DNA of 64,000 nucleotides from Lichenostomus cassidix. Its lineage: Eukaryota > Chordata > Aves > Passeriformes > Meliphagidae. Location: contig CM039192.1 in the NCBI GenBank assembly GCA_008360975.2, positions 8,338,194 to 8,402,193 of the forward strand, written 5' to 3'. The position numbers and the translations under genes are program-made. The notes below the pieces were generated by a model, which did no database searches, had not been told where the DNA came from, and was given only the letters and a program-made list of their open reading frames with translations. Positions within the stretch are counted from its first letter, which is position 1. The number at the start of each line of letters is the position of its first letter. Below, in pieces: positions 35,379-49,700 of the stretch.

Positions 35379-38300
35379 CAAGAGGGTTTAAAAGTACTTA
35401 TCAACATCGATATGGATACTAACTCTGCCACAGATCACTGCCAAGGATCACTGCAGCTCTGGGTGGCTGTTGGCTATGGGCTGTGATTATCTTTCCTCAC
35501 TTTTCTGAGGCTGTACTTACCAGTACAGTACTTGTCTTGTTGCTCCCTTGGTGGAAACTGGATAAGCATCTCCTGCCAGCTGTGAGTGGAGTTTGCATTG
35601 TTGCTAGCAAGGGGCAAGGGCAAGAATTCACTTTTCGGTGGTAGTTTTTGTTTGGCAGGTGTCATAACCTGGGGAAGGGGGCAGAAGCTGCATTTGCAGA
35701 GGTATTTGTGAATAGTGGAGGAGATGTGAAGGAGAGTGGCCAGAGTAATGTGTTGGGGGAGAGTGGTTATTTTGATAAACTGCAAAGTTGTCAGAATTTC
35801 TGTTTCATAAAGGGTTTAACAGCACTGGGGAACTACAGGGCTTCTGGATCCTGAAGGAGAGAAGTTGGACAGAGATAAGAAGAGCTCTGCACTTCACCAC
35901 CAGCCTGGCACTGTGGGAACACACCCCTGCTCCTCCAGCAGCCTGGCTCCACAGAGGAATCCAATCCCTCCTGCAGTGCTGGATGGAGGAGAGCAAGCAC
36001 AGCCTCTCCCCTGAACTGCTTGGAGCTCATGTCCCTTCATACTGTTGAGACTGCAGTGATGCCATTAAAGAGCAGCCTGGGAGAAGCAGCAGGGAGCTGT
36101 GCTTGAGATGTCAATAGGGAAGAGAAGGGTCGGGCAAGGATAGCAGGGCTGTGATTATTTGCCAGAAATTTGAGTCCCAGAGGCAGCAATCTACAATAAG
36201 GAAAAGCCTTGTGTGTGGATTTCATTCCTCTGCCAGGAATGCATCTCTTGCGTCACCCCAGGCCAAGAGCTGGACACTTTCACGTGCCACCTGCAACCAC
36301 AGCCTGCAGAGAGCAAGGCTTGCTGAAGGCACGAGCTGTGTGCCCCCAGGATCCTCTCCAGTGCCAAGCAGGGGGGTTTCTCCCTCCCCCATTACTCACA
36401 CTGCCACTGGCCAGGAAATACCACGAGGAGTGATGCCAGAGCCAGGCAGGGAGGAAAAGGCACCCACAGAGATTGACGGAGGCATCTCCCAGGGCTGGGA
36501 GCCGCCCGGCCACGCTGGCATGTGCGCGATGCTGGTTTCCATGGAAACGCAGCACAAGATGTACTTCCACAGAGGAGCCACCAGTGATGTGGGGTGGACT
36601 GCAGGGTGACCTCTGGTCCCCGCCTCGGTGGCACAGGGCAGAGGGGACGTGTGGATCTGCTTTAGGATGAGTCCCCTGGAGCGCACATGTTCTGCTACCT
36701 TTGGGGGTGTTCCGAGTGCTGTGCTGCCTTTGCTGCTGCCCTGGAGGGAGGGGGTTGCACTGCAATGTGTTCTTCACCTGGGATGTGCTGGGGAATTGCA
36801 GGGGTGTCCCACGGGGCTCCAGAGGAGCAGTGAGGGCATGCTTTGGGATGTGGAGGGAAGCCCTGATACATCCCTGGGGTTCTCAGGCCCTGGCTGAGAT
36901 TGGAATGGGGCTCAGACAGCCCTCTGTGGGGTATCAAGAAGGAGAAACAAAGCTGCTCAATCGGGTTTTTAGGGTGTCTCTGTTTTGCCATCCTCTAAAG
37001 TCTGCTCAGGTTTTAATATTTCATTAAATCGCATTGCAGTTTTCCCTGCATGGACAATGGAGAGCAGCACCTCCAGGCCAGATTCATCCTGTCCAGAGCA
37101 GGCAGCAAAAGCCACATCCTGGATGTTTCCATTGGCTCCAGTGAAGGTGGCACATCCACCTCTTGGAGATGCATTGTCCCAGTCCCCATGACTTCGAGCT
37201 GCCCACGACAGTGTGGTCCCAGAGATGTAGCAGTTAACGCCCTGCTCTGCCCCAAGCAGGGCAGAGGGGATTTCTCTTGCCTCGTTTCTGCTGCAAGGTG
37301 TTGTGGTGGAGCTGCTCTGGATTGGCAGCTTGGATTGGTGCAGGAGGGAGGGAAGCAGGATTTGGCCCAAAGGGACCGTGCCCCTCCATGCCCACAGCTG
37401 AAAGCTGGGGCCACAGCTGGGATGAGTCACTCTGGGCTTATTTTATCATCCCAGGAGGAAAGCAGTGTGAATCATCTCATCCAAATGCAGAGGTGTGCTA
37501 GGGTGGCTGATGTACCTTTTGTTGCCTGGGGCTCCCTTCTGGCTGCACACTTTACAAGGGACCATGGGGCTTGGGACTAGAAAGCTGACTTTCAGGCACT
37601 GTGAGTCAGCTGAGCAGAGCCCATGACCGTCCTGCATGGCCAGAGAGCAGCGCACAGTCGCACTTCATTGGGTGCATCACGTCCTAAAACCAGAAAGCAA
37701 ACCGCAAGGAGAAGGACCCAGGCATCATGACACCCAGACCAGGGACCTGTCTTTACCCACCCTTCCTTCCAGACCCGGGCTCCTCCTGGCCCCGCAGGCT
37801 GCACATCCCCCTTGCTCTGTTTCCTGTAACTTGATCCCCTCGATGCCCAGGATTGCTGATTACCAGTGGAAAACCTGCCTGCAGGGAGTGGTACCTGCTC
37901 CAGCACCCGCCAGTGTCCGCAAGGAAGGAGGGCGCCGACAGAGGATGCTCTTCAAGGTCGTATTAGGGAGTAGATGGGCTGTGCTAGTGTTGAATTACCT
38001 GTCGCTGCAGAGGCAGCACTTCCTCCAGGTGAGTGATGGGAGCGTGGGTGTCACACCCCACTGGGCTGGCCAGGCTGTGTGGGGATGGAGAAGCCTTGTC
38101 CGTGTCCATGTGCTGTGCTCAGCAGTGCAGCCTTTCCCGGGATCTCCTCCAGTCTTGTGCTGGGACCAGCAACCGGACCAGCCTGGTAATGCATTCAGCT
38201 GCAGAGCAGAGCTCAGCTTCATGCTCTGCTCCCTACTGCAGAAGAGCCTCCACACCATTTCCCTCTGTCCCAGCTGAGTGCTCTTGTTGCCAGTTGGCTT

Positions 38301-40774
38301 GGTTGCAACGGGCCTTGCTGGCTTTGTGAAAACTGACCACAGCGTAGCTCTTGTATTCAATGGAGATGAGCAGCAGAACTTCTGTGCTCCTCCTGCTCTC
38401 CACCTGGGGATGCTAGGAGGGTTTTGACCACCTCAGCCTTTGCTGGCCTGACTCCCAGCACACAATTACCCCTGGGCTTTGGTTTCCTTGTTCAGGTTTC
38501 CACCAGCTGCAAACACAAACTTGGGTGTCTGGCAGTTGGATAGGAGAGGAATATAACATGGATATTGGTGATTGCAGATGGTTCTGGATCTGCCTGTACT
38601 TCCTGGTGAGTTTCTTTGAGTTCAGGATGGAAAATCATTGTAGGCCACACACAGCATGTGGCACTGGTGATGCTAGATGAACTCTCTGCCCAAAAAGTCA
38701 CCCTGCTTGGTGATGACGAGTAATGAAATGGGTAGTGGGAGATGCACTTGGTTCAAAGGAGTGTGAGATGTGGTGCCCAGGCATCTCCCCAGCATCCCTT
38801 GTGGAGCAAAGCAGAGCTGTGTTTTGTCTTTGGAGGTAAAGCAGAACCGTGTGGCTCATTAAATGGAAACACAATCTCCCGAACATTTTGGGGCTTCTCA
38901 GCCAATCCTGGTCCAGCCCTCGCAATGCCTTTGAGGTTTGAAGCAAGGGCACAGATCCCCAAGGAAAACCAAGCCAGAGGTGGAATGAAGCCCTCCCAGG
39001 ATACTGCCCATGGCCTTCAGCTGATTTTGGGGTCAGTCCTTCCCCAGCAGGGATGGACCTGGGAGAGCTTGTGGGGTCTAAGCCACAGGGCTGGGCTGGG
39101 GAGGGGGTAGGGGAAGGCACCCCTGCATCCCCTGCTGCTCAGCTCTCCCCAGAGGGCATTGCAGAGGAGGGGAAAAAAGTGAGTGGAGAGACTCAGATTA
39201 CAAATGTACAAGCATAGGAAGGGGAGATATATATTCCCTGGATATTAATTACCTCTAAAATGTCATCTTTTTTCCGGTGAGCAGGTACTTTAGGCAACTG
39301 GATATATGAGGGGAAGGAGACTGTGTCAGACAGTGGGAGGACAGACACGGTGGAGGCAGCTGGACACCATGGCAGGGCTGGGTCCTGCATGGGGCTGATG
39401 GCCAACCCAGCACTGGAGCACCCCAAAAAGCCTCGGACCTGCCCAGGGCCATTGCCCTCGGACACTGCCCTCTGCCATGGACGTGAGGCTGGTCTGACTT
39501 GGCCCCTCACTGGACACACTCACTTTGAGGCCTTAGTTCAGAACAAAAAGCCCTGCTGAGGAGAAAACCCTTGGGTTTAAACAAGGTTTAATAGGTTCCA
39601 AAAAAGTGTCATAAAACTTTGTATTCTGCTCTGAACTGGGAAGGGGCACCACTGATTCCAGTGTGCAGAGCAAGAGGCAAAGGCTGGGAATAGCCAGCAT
39701 GGTGTGAGTGGAGATGTTCTTCACACCATCATCAAATTAAAATACAGACATCACTGAGGAAGATATTTTGGGGACTACATTGAAAATAAGGGTCACAATT
39801 ATTTTTTCCCTGTGGTTTGGAGTTATCACTCCCCATGGATGTTACTGAAAGGCTCAGATGCCAGCAGCTGGGCTTTGGGGATCTAGGCTGCATTTGGGGG
39901 GGCTTAATATGGTGTAAACCTGCTGCTGCACGAGAGCTAATGTACCAGCTGGATCCAGCAAGGCTGGCACCTCCATCAGGAGCTGCCTTGGCCTCTCCTG
40001 ACATCAGAAGAGCAGGAGGAGGCAGCCCTGGCATGGGGGACTCTCTCACTGGTGCTTTAGCACAGAGTGGCAGGAAAACCAGTAACAAGCCTTTCTGAAG
40101 TGTCAAAGCCTTTGCTTCACCATTTTCCAAGTGAAACACTGCAAATGTTGGCTTTGAACTGACCTTTGGTCACAAAATTACCTTGCCTCAATTAAATATT
40201 AAAACCAAACAAAATGTCCTGAGTGTGGGATGAATTGTTTTGCTCCACCTGCAGGGATTTTTTATTTCATTTGAGTGGAAAAACTGAGAACTCAGTGTCA
40301 CATTGTCTCACTCTGAAATGAATTCTTGTTCTGGCTTCCCATCATTAAATGTCAGCAAATGAAGAAAAGCAATTATTTGCAGAGTATTTTTATGACATGA
40401 GAATGTACCTCCCTATCAACACCTCTGCTGGGATTTGGGTGGTTATTGCTTTTTGCTGGCTCTAGGGAAGACTCATGCCTGATGCTGGGTTGTAGTTGGA
40501 CCCACAAAACCAGTTGGGCTGATGTTTTTGGGTCTCCTGCTGAGGCCTTAGAGCTTTGCTGTTCCCTGTTCTTTGCCTACATATTTATTATGATTATGAT
40601 TATGATTATGATTATTACTGTTTTATTATTGTTTTATTGTATTGTTTATTCTACATCTGTGCTTTGTTGGGCTTTCCCTTTGGGATGCTGAAAAATCAGC
40701 ACATATAAATATCCTGTGAATAAAACTTGAACTGGCTACTGACCTTCCAATCATCCTGGCAGGAAACATTTCAT
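35379..40774. other. Non-coding sequence, no gene seen
   Basis: Moderately GC-rich, CpG-poor unique DNA. Open frames of up to 213 codons overlap on both strands (for example around 37636-38277) and show no recognisable domain. A short TTATGA repeat lies at the end of this stretch. Confidence 0.65.
40585..40647. repeat. TTATGA / TTATT simple repeat
   Basis: About four TTATGA units pass into TTATTATTG and TTTTATTG units. Confidence 0.85.
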
Positions 40775-41128
40775 GGAATCATAGATCAATAAACTGGTTT
40801 GGGTTGGAGTTGACCTTAAAGAACATCTTGTTCCAACCCCCTGCCATGGGCAGGGACACCTTCCAGACCTTTCTTCTAGACCAGGCTGCTCAAAGCCCCA
40901 TCCAGCCTGTCAGGGAATGCTTGTAGGGATGGGGGATCCACAACCTCTCTGGGCAACCTGGGCCAGTGCCTCCTCACCCTCACAAGGAAGAATTTAATCC
41001 TCATATCCCACCTAACCTTGCTCTCTGTCAGTTTGAAGCCATTCCCCCTTTTTCTGTCAGTACAGTTCCTTTCCAGCTCTCTTGGAGCCCCTTCAGGTAC
41101 TGGAAGCTGCTTTAAGGTCTCCCATGGA
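40775..41128 (-). mobile_element. CR1 LINE 3' fragment
   Basis: On the plus strand it begins GGAATCATAGATCAATAAAC and passes through GGTTTGGGTTGG, CCAACCCCCTGCCATGGGCA, CCTCACCCTCACAAGGAAG and GCCCCTTCAGGTACTGGAAG. This is the classic antisense CR1 profile. About 350 bases remain, including part of the 3' end of the second ORF (read as LTESKVRWDMRIKFF on the minus strand). Confidence 0.95.
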
Positions 41129-41263
41129 GCTGTCTGTTCCCAGTTTCCATGAATTTCCCTCGGCAATAGCCCAGACCATTCCTGTTGTGGCTACTGACCT
41201 GGTGTGGATGAGCAGCTGGGTTTCACAGAACATTTTGCCTTTCCCTTCGGTCTCTTTGCTTTT

Positions 41264-41306
41264 TGGGATGGACAGGATGGATGGGATGGGAGGGATGGAT
41301 GTATCC
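41264..41306. repeat. GGATG-rich simple repeat
   Basis: A run of irregular GGATGGACA, GGATGGAT, GGGATGGGA and GGGATGGATG units. Confidence 0.75.
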
Positions 41307-44300
41307 ATCTGCCTCGTGCCCACCTGGGATGGGGATGTTATACTCCAGCCTGGGTCACCCCAGGTTAAACCTCATGGAGCGAGCTGGCCCAAAGGGAGAT
41401 TTACAGCACCAAATCCCATCCTGACCCTGAAGATGGATATTCATATTTCACTCAACAGGGATATTTACCTACTTAGGAAAAAAAAAAAAAAGCAACACTA
41501 AGTGCTTTCTTCCCAGGCGTGTTTTTGCCTGACAGTGTGTGTAATCCTAATCCTCTGGCAGGGCTAAGCAAGCACTGGAATGGGCAGGTGCCTGGCACAG
41601 GGAGGGAGGCAGGGTCTGATGGGCACTGGGGCTGAAGAAGGGCTGGAAACATCAAGGGAAGTGGCTGCAACAGGAGAAGGAGAGGAAGAGTTGGTGTGGC
41701 TAAGAGGAATCTGGGTCCTGCACCCTGCTGACACCGAAGGCTATCCATGTACCACAAATTTTGGGGCAGAGGCTGAGATGGGAAAGCTCAGATCTGGTTC
41801 AGAGGAAGACCACAGTGGTTTGAAGGTGGGTGGAGAGGCTTGAAGGATTCCACTGTATCAGATCTGGACTCTGGACACAGGATCCTCCCCAGCACTGTCC
41901 TCCTCAGATGCTGAGCTTGTCCAATTTCTAATTTAGAAAAGGAATGCCAAAGGAAGAAGGAACTGGTTTATATTTTCCCAAGAAAAGCCAGTCCCTTGCA
42001 CTCTTCCCCCAGGCAAGCAGGATTAAATTGCAGCTCTGGATATGTACAAACATTCCCTTGTTTTCCCAGCACTGAGCTGGTCGAGGGGGCTTAAAGGTCA
42101 TTACTGAAGTTTGGGTTGATTTGATAGCAAAAGGGTGACTCAGAGAACAAGTTCAGGTTATGTTATCACAGGATTATGTAGAGTTTTAGACTAAAATCTT
42201 CTTTAGAGTCCTTGGGCCTTAGCCAGATGTCAGATTCCCCTCTGAGCATCCACCCGATGGGGCTCAGCTGTGATAAGGCACCTCTCCAACAAAATGGCTT
42301 TTACTGTGGACAAATGAGCCAAGCCCTGAATGCCTGAGAAATGTAAAAGACAGTGGCTGTGTGTAGCCCATGACTCTGCTTGAGGGTCCTAGGACAGAGG
42401 GATTTTTTTGTTTGAAAACCCTTTTAAAGTCTCCCAATTTGAAGGGGTTTAATTTGGCCCCATAATTGTTAAAACTTGCTGAAGGATGAGCAGCAACTGG
42501 TGGGAATTGCGCACGCTTGATGCAGCATCTAGGAGCCTGGGAGCTGGGCTGTGTGCACTGTCACTCTGGTTTGGCAGCAAAGAGCATCCTTCACATCCCT
42601 GACAGTGCAAGGAGAGAAGGGGGAGCAGCAGTGAGGTCTGCTCTGCTTGATCAGGGCTCTTCTCCCAAAACCAACCTGAGCAGCTTCCCGCTTTCATATC
42701 CATCCTCTTTCTCTGCCTTCCACCTTTTTCCTGGAGCTGAAGCCTTCCATGCCTTCTCTGAGATCAATAACCCCATGGGGATCATGAATAAATGTCTTTG
42801 CATTAAAGCAGAGCACCCAAAATTTCTGCCTTTCCTGGCAGCACTGGGTGATGGTGAGCCAAATGTCAGCAGTGGCTGTTGCCAGCATCCCCTATGCTGT
42901 TGAATTCTTTAAAATGGCTTAATCTGGGAAATACTGTAATCCTCATCTGACTTTGCATGCAGAGGGATCCAGGTGGCATTTTGCAGTGCCAGCAACAATC
43001 CTGTTACTCTCTGTGTTTTAAACTCCCTTCAGTTCAGTGTCCCTTGGAAAGATGAGCCCGTCAGCTCAGCAACTGGCGGTGCTAAAGAAATAGGAAGTTT
43101 TAGAAAATCAAATCCTTTGCAGGGAAGAAGGAAAAAAAGCAGTGCACCAGCTGCTTTGTAAGGTCTGAAATGTGTTAGCCCAGACACAGGGCAGCACCAG
43201 GAAGCTTCCTTTCCCTGGCTGCTTGGGGATCCTGGTGAGAAGCAACCTGTAAAGAAATGAAATATCCATGTAATATCATGGCTATTTTGGTGAGTGGAAA
43301 GCAAGCTAGCTCCTCAGCCTCCTGGGGACATGAAAATAGCATCTCTGGGTCTTTGCTCTGAAAAATATTTGAAATATTTTCAGAAAAAAATAATAGGAAA
43401 AGTTAGTTATGTTTAGTAACAGAAGCCAGTTGTGTCCTGGGCTGGAAGACAATGTGGGTTAAGAGTCATTTCAGGGCTCTGGAATCACACATGCCATGCA
43501 CCAGGATTTGTGTTAGAGCTCCATGAGGAAGGGTGTGAGGAAGAACACCCTGCAGAGGATGGGGGATCTGTGCTAGGCAGTCCAGCAAAGTCTGGGGCCA
43601 GGGTGGGTGCAGTGGGGACACACAGTGCTCCTGGCCCTAGCAGCAACCCCAGGATGTTGGGTGAAAAGTGGACAGTCACCAGTCAGGAGAATGTAGCACA
43701 TCCCTCCCTGGTAGCCAGGAGAGTTCTCAGCCCTTTGATTCTCGTTAGGATCATTTATATTTTATGCCTTTTTCAGGTCTAATGACACAGGAATGCTGGA
43801 GGCTCATAAATAATGCCTGCTGGTGTGAGACCACAATAAAGCTTACCCAGCTTCCTTCTGGGTCCTTCCTTCCTTCCGAGTGGCCCCAGCCACAGCCTTT
43901 GGTTGTTTCCCACTACATTTTGCTCTCTGATTAGGTCCTCTCCACTCTTCATCACTGCCTTTTGCATCCCCCATCATCATCCTCCCCGTTCTCCGTCATC
44001 TTCTCCATCCTTCATCACTATCCATCACTTCCCTCTCCCTGTGGTGGGTGGCTCTGCCAGATCCCAACATCCCCAGCAAGCCAGCACAGAGGCTCAGGAG
44101 CTGCCAGCCAAGCACCTCTTTGCACATGATCTGAAATTCAGGGATTTCTCTTGGACTTCTTTAGGGAAAAGAGGAGTTGAGCAATCACGTTTGGTTCCCT
44201 AGCAACACTCCTCCTTCTAATTCCTGATTATTTTTCCTTTTGGGGGGATCCTTCACATGGTGTGCCCTGAGCCACAGAAACTCCCCATCCCCAGAGCAAG

Positions 44301-45269
44301 GAAGAATGCAGGTGGGAGGACAGTGCCAGCATGTCCATGGCACGGCCAGGGACAGATGGGGCTTGGGGACAAACCCCACTGCGATGGATTCCCAGACCCA
44401 CAGCCATCCTTTTGCAACCCAAATCCTCCATTTTTTAAAACAAATGGCATTTTTGAGTGTGGGGAAATGCCTGCCAGTGCACACCCCAGCCCTGTGGGTG
44501 CTGATGGGTGCTGATGTCAAGTCAAAATATCAACAAAATGATGGTGGTGAATGGAGCACCAAGCTTTCCACAGCCGATGGATGATTTTCCATGTGCACAG
44601 AAGTTATTCAATAAACAAGCCATGAATATCTCAGAAGAGAATACTGCAAGTGAAAACAATTATGTACTTAAACAAGGAGGGAAATAATTTTAATGACATA
44701 TTTTAAGTTAGTTTCAAGTGAGCCACTGCTTGGAGGAGAGTTTTCCTCACAGTGGTGGGGTAGGAATATGTGTCATTACTGGTTAAGGTGGCTTTTTGTG
44801 GGAAATGGAGGTTTTAGGATTTGTGGGTTTGGGTCATGCAGGCAATGCTTTCCATGGGCAAAATAAATAAAGCTCTGATGGCCACAAATGTTTTTGGGGT
44901 CTTTTAGGTCAAACATTAGAAAAATTCTCTCTATATTGCTTAGAAGGGAATATTACAAATCCCAAAATATTTCAGGGCTTTTCAGTGTAACATTCACACA
45001 AAACCCCATCTCTCACTGGGCACGGAGAGGAGATCAACCTATTTCCCCATGGTCCCCAACATCACTACATTCACCAGCACCACTCTATTCCCTAAATTGC
45101 CTGAAAGTAAAATTAAATTGTCCTCAAGTCGAGGGGCAAACCCAACATGCACAGGCTGCAAAAGTCAATCCACAAATGTCAACTTAGGACTACTTTTCTG
45201 GCAGGGAACGCTCTCAGCTCTGACCAGTGCAGCTGCAAAATAGGACATCTCAAGAAAAACACCCGGCTG

Positions 45270-45500
45270 CATTTTGCAGAGCTCCTTTGCTTTTCCATAG
45301 CTTTTATATTTTTCTTCTAAGCAACATAATGGAGTTTAGTACAAAGCTATATCCATGCTGGAAATTTCTTTTGCAAGTAAAAGGCTGCCAAAAATGTATG
45401 ATTTAGCTCTTTCAAATTTCTAAATATACATTTGCATGCAAATTTGTAACTTGAAATTATAAATTGAAATGTGCATTTCCCCTTTGCTGATGTTAGGAGT
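45270..45500. promoter_or_regulatory. Candidate conserved element with palindromic POU octamer
   Basis: An AT-rich block in GC-moderate surroundings has at its centre ATTTGCATGCAAAT (45430-45443), a perfect 14-base palindrome that presents the POU octamer on both strands. AAATTATAAATTG and CTAAATATAC flank it. It has no repeat signature. I infer an enhancer-like role; only the motif and composition are seen. Confidence 0.4.
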
Positions 45501-46439
45501 GTTTTCCTGAAGCCAGAAACATTATCCTCATTATTTGACCAAAATGTGTAAGAATTTTATCGCCTGTAAAATAAATGTTCTTGTTATTTAAGGCATGTCG
45601 AAAAAAAAGCTCTCAATACTACTCTCTTGGCTTCATTTCACAACAAATGTATCATTTGCAATGACTGGCATGGAGCAGGAGATGAATTTAAAGTGTGTCT
45701 AAATCCAGCTGGTTCATTCCCAGCATTGGGTGGTTAGGGCCAGTCAAACCCAGCAGAAGGGGCTGCTCCCCGTGCTGGAGGCAGACCCTGGTGAGGGGCA
45801 GATCCTGCTCCTCCAGGGGCTCCTGGACCTCCTGGCTCAGGCTTTGCCCCTTTGCTTTCCATCTGACACCAGACGGGGTGAGGATGTCTGGCCCTTTGTC
45901 CCTGCTGCCCTCCTGCCACAGGAGCAGTGCAGTTTGGCACTCACATCTCCCTGAGCACATGTTAGCCCTGTATGCCCATGTGCAATTCTGTGTGAGCTTA
46001 AAGGCAGTGCCCACCCTGCTCCCCCAGAGCTCCTCCTTTTGCATTTAACACGCCAGAAGCTCCCATTGTCCCTTTCTGTGAGCAGGGCTGTGCCACATCC
46101 CCGTGCTCTTCCATGTGTCCAGCAGTGATGTGCCAGAGCTCCAGCTCCCTGTCCCAGGCTCTGAGCATCCTGCTGCCATGGTTTGCAGCTCAGCTCTGTC
46201 TGTCCTAAAATCTCTCCTGTCAAATCATACATCCCTGGGGGCATATCTCCTGACCTCACCTGCTCTGTTCCCGCTGCTCCTCTGGGAGCAAGGATCAACC
46301 CCTTGGGAGAGGAAAGTCTCCCCCTGTCCCAAGGGTGGTTGCTAGGCTTGCAGCAGCAGCAGAGACTCCTGTCTGGAGCTGTGCCAGGCAGCAAGCACAG
46401 AAGGATGCTCCAGGTGTTAAGCACAGCACTATTTTGATC

Positions 46440-46760
46440 CTTTCGTTGTGGGGAAATTGCTTCAACAATCTTTTTTTGGTGTAAGCAAAGCTAGAGTAAT
46501 TACCAGGGAAAAAAAATTAAAAAATCAAATGTTAACATTTCTATGAGAAAGGTCTCATGATGATTAAATATTTCAATGGGTTCCTCTTTAGTAATGCAAA
46601 ACTAATCAACTTCCAGATGATATTTAAAAAGCAGAGAACAGTGTATGGTTTAATATCCTAATTTCAATAGGCCAGGCTTTAGAAGACAGCTAATTATAAA
46701 ATAATCCTTTTATGTTGTGTAAAACATCATTTTAAAGCAGATACTCACTACAAATACAGG
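46440..46760. promoter_or_regulatory. Candidate conserved AT-rich element
   Basis: A second sharply bounded AT-rich block contains GTAATTACC, ATGATTAAATATTTC, AACTAATCAAC, CTAATTATAAAATAATCC and TGTTAACATTTC. These are dense homeodomain-type cores without a repeat signature. Confidence 0.35.
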
Positions 46761-49700
46761 GTTTCCTTATTGCTGGAGGTAATTAGCTGGGTGCTGTGCA
46801 TGTGGAGCAGCTCCCAGGATGTGCTGAGATGATGGAGCTGCTTTTGTGGTGAAACATCCCCTTGTTGGGCTTGTACCTGGGCCATACTGATCCCAAAGGA
46901 TGCTTTGGCAGCACAGAATCACACTGCACTCAGGTACATCTCCATCCCTCTTGGCCAAGAAGAGGAATGGAGATGTAGCTGAATGTGGAGCTGGGGCACA
47001 GCTTGGTGAGGAGGGGTGATAAATGCCACCAGAACGGGCAGCACCATTGCCCAGCAAGACACACAGCAGGCAGCACCTCCTAAACCTCACAGCACCCAAG
47101 ATGTGGGGCAGGAGCTGGCTGGGTGATGGGGTAGCCCATTTCTGTGGTTTCACAGCCAAGGCCTCACTCCCTTTGAGCCCACACCAGCTCCAACAACAAC
47201 AGATAAATAACTGGAGCCATAATTAGGGCCTGCTCTGGGGCATCCCTACCCTTCTCAAGGACTTTCCACCAGCAAGAAATTTTCACCAGGTTCTTCAGCT
47301 TTGCAGCTCCAGTTTTGCCTTCTTACAGTGGCAGAAAGCAATGGGAACTGGTGGTGGGAACAGCACCGAGCCAAAGTGAATTAACCTAGAATTTTCCCTC
47401 TGGAACTGGTGTGAAAATATCCCCAGACAATGCCAAATATCAAGTCAATGCAGGGATTTAAGGGTCTGGATGGGATTTGCACGGGGGAAGAATTGTGAAG
47501 GGTGTTGCACAGGGCAAGTGCAGAGGCAGCGCGGCTTCGGCTTGTGCCTTGAATCATAAACACTGCGGAGAGCTTTAGGCACTCTTGGCTCCTGTCAGCC
47601 TGAGAAGCACCACAGCAGGACATGTTAGCAGGGGGCTGCTCCCCAGGAGCACGAGGAGGGATTTCTTCTGTATCCTGGCTCACAGAATGGGGATCTGCTG
47701 AGCTGCTGGTGCTGCCCCAGGGGTGAGGTGCTTGTCCAGAGCCTGTGGCAGAGGCTGCAATTACAGCTGCCACCCCTGCCCTTCCCATGCAGTTACAGAA
47801 CATGCATATTTCATGGCCAATAATGGGATTTTGCTGTCGATACCATTCCCAGATTTCTTTCCACCCCGCTACGTTTTCAGGTTAAATAAATGTAAGACTT
47901 TAGGATCTCTCGAGCTCCAGGAGAAGGAGCTTTCCTGGTGAGCTGGCAATGTCCCATGGTAGTGGCCAGCACTGGCCAGCAGACAGGCCTGTGGGGGCTT
48001 GGGCTCACCCAGTGGAAAACCCAACCCCAGCAACCCATCTCTGTGAGCCCAGGGAGGGCTCTGAGTCCAAGCTGCAGCCAGACCAGAGGTCTTTGCCCTG
48101 CAATTGTCCTCATCTCTGCAGGTGCCCTTTGGCTGAGAGGGATGGGGACAGAGATGAGGAGTCTTGGGATCACACATTACTCTGTGAGCATTCCTTTTTG
48201 AGGGGTAGAAGAGCAAATTTTTCCAAACATCCTCCCCACTGTCCCAATCCACTAATAGCCTGGTAATCCTCTTATGGGGGTCAGCCTGGGGCACCCGCAG
48301 AGCCTTTGTGTAATGCCAGGGAGGAGAAATGTGCTTTCACTGCAGCAATGAAGGGCTGGTGCTCGCTGGCTGCCACTGCCCAGGACAGGGATGGGGCCCA
48401 AGGCTGCCCTGTGCCCTGGGTGCTCCCAACACATCCCATCCCCAGACATGCTGGGCCTGCTATCACCACCCTTTTGGGGAGCTCCCTCACAAGGGCAGCC
48501 CCATTTGGGCATCCCCTCGTCTCGGCAGCCTATTTCAGGACCCGTAAGCGGTGGTTCCGCTTTGTCTCTATTAATATCCTGCCCAGCCTCTCCGCATGGT
48601 TAAGCTCCCGTTTAATGCTGGGCTGGTGCCAAGTGAGCCTCCAGGAGGATGAGGATGGTTTGGCAGCTGTTCAGGGTCTCCAGCCCCAGTGAAGCTTGAG
48701 GACATGTCCAAGCCCCCTTGGTCCCTGTGGCTGGTTGCTCACAGTCCTGCTCTCTGCTCCCTGACTCGCACTGCTGGCAGTACAGCATCCTGTGGGATTA
48801 GGACTGACGATCTGCAAGGAGACTGCATGTTAATATATCCGTAACTTCCTCCAAAACCAGCTACTTTTCTCTGTAGGTAGTGGAAAATGAAGTGCAAACT
48901 CCAGAGCAACAAGGATTTTATGGCAGATCAGGCAGCAGTCTGGTGTTGAGTGGCAGCAGATGGAAACGAGCCGTTTTCCACCACATCCCAAATGCTGCCA
49001 ATTCGTGACGTTGCTGATGAGGCTCAAGGAGGCACTTCCTGTGGTGGTGTTACCACAGCCATGGCCATGCTCTGAGGCATGATCTGAGCACATGGGCTCC
49101 CAGTCCCAAACCCCACAGCCAGCCAGACCCCTTCCCTGGGGTCAGGAATTTGCTCTGTTTTTAATCTGCAAGACCTTGCAAGTGCTGCCTTGGAGCCATA
49201 TTTACATATTTTGCTGGAGCTATGCTGGTTGCACATCCCTCCTCATGCCCTTGGGCCAGCACAGGGAACACTGCAGCCCAGGAGAAGGTTTGGGGACTGT
49301 CAGCCCCCCAGGCATCAATTGGGGTTGTCACCAGCTTGAACACCCCCAGCAAATGAGCTACTTCATGTCAACATATTTATTTCCTTTTGGTAATGAGGCA
49401 ACTTCATTTCCACGGGTTGCTCGAACAGTGCACAGCATCTGATTATTAAAAATGCTGCTGGAAGCCAGCCCACAACCTACTTAGGCATTAATCTTCCCTG
49501 ACAGATGCTGACGAGGAATCACTCCGGCAGCCGGGACCAGCTCCCCTGCCCAACGCGCTTCATCCCTTAAAAGCTGGGTATTATCCCTGCTGCCACCGGC
49601 AGGAGCTGGTGCCTGATGCCACATTGCAGGAGAGGCTGAGTTGGGCAAGTGGCAGGACAAACATCCCAGAGGGAGCTGCTGGGCTGTCTGATGGCTGCTG

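Noticed and set aside
37636..38277. 213-codon plus-strand frame
   Set aside because: No recognisable domain, and similar-length frames overlap it on the other strand.
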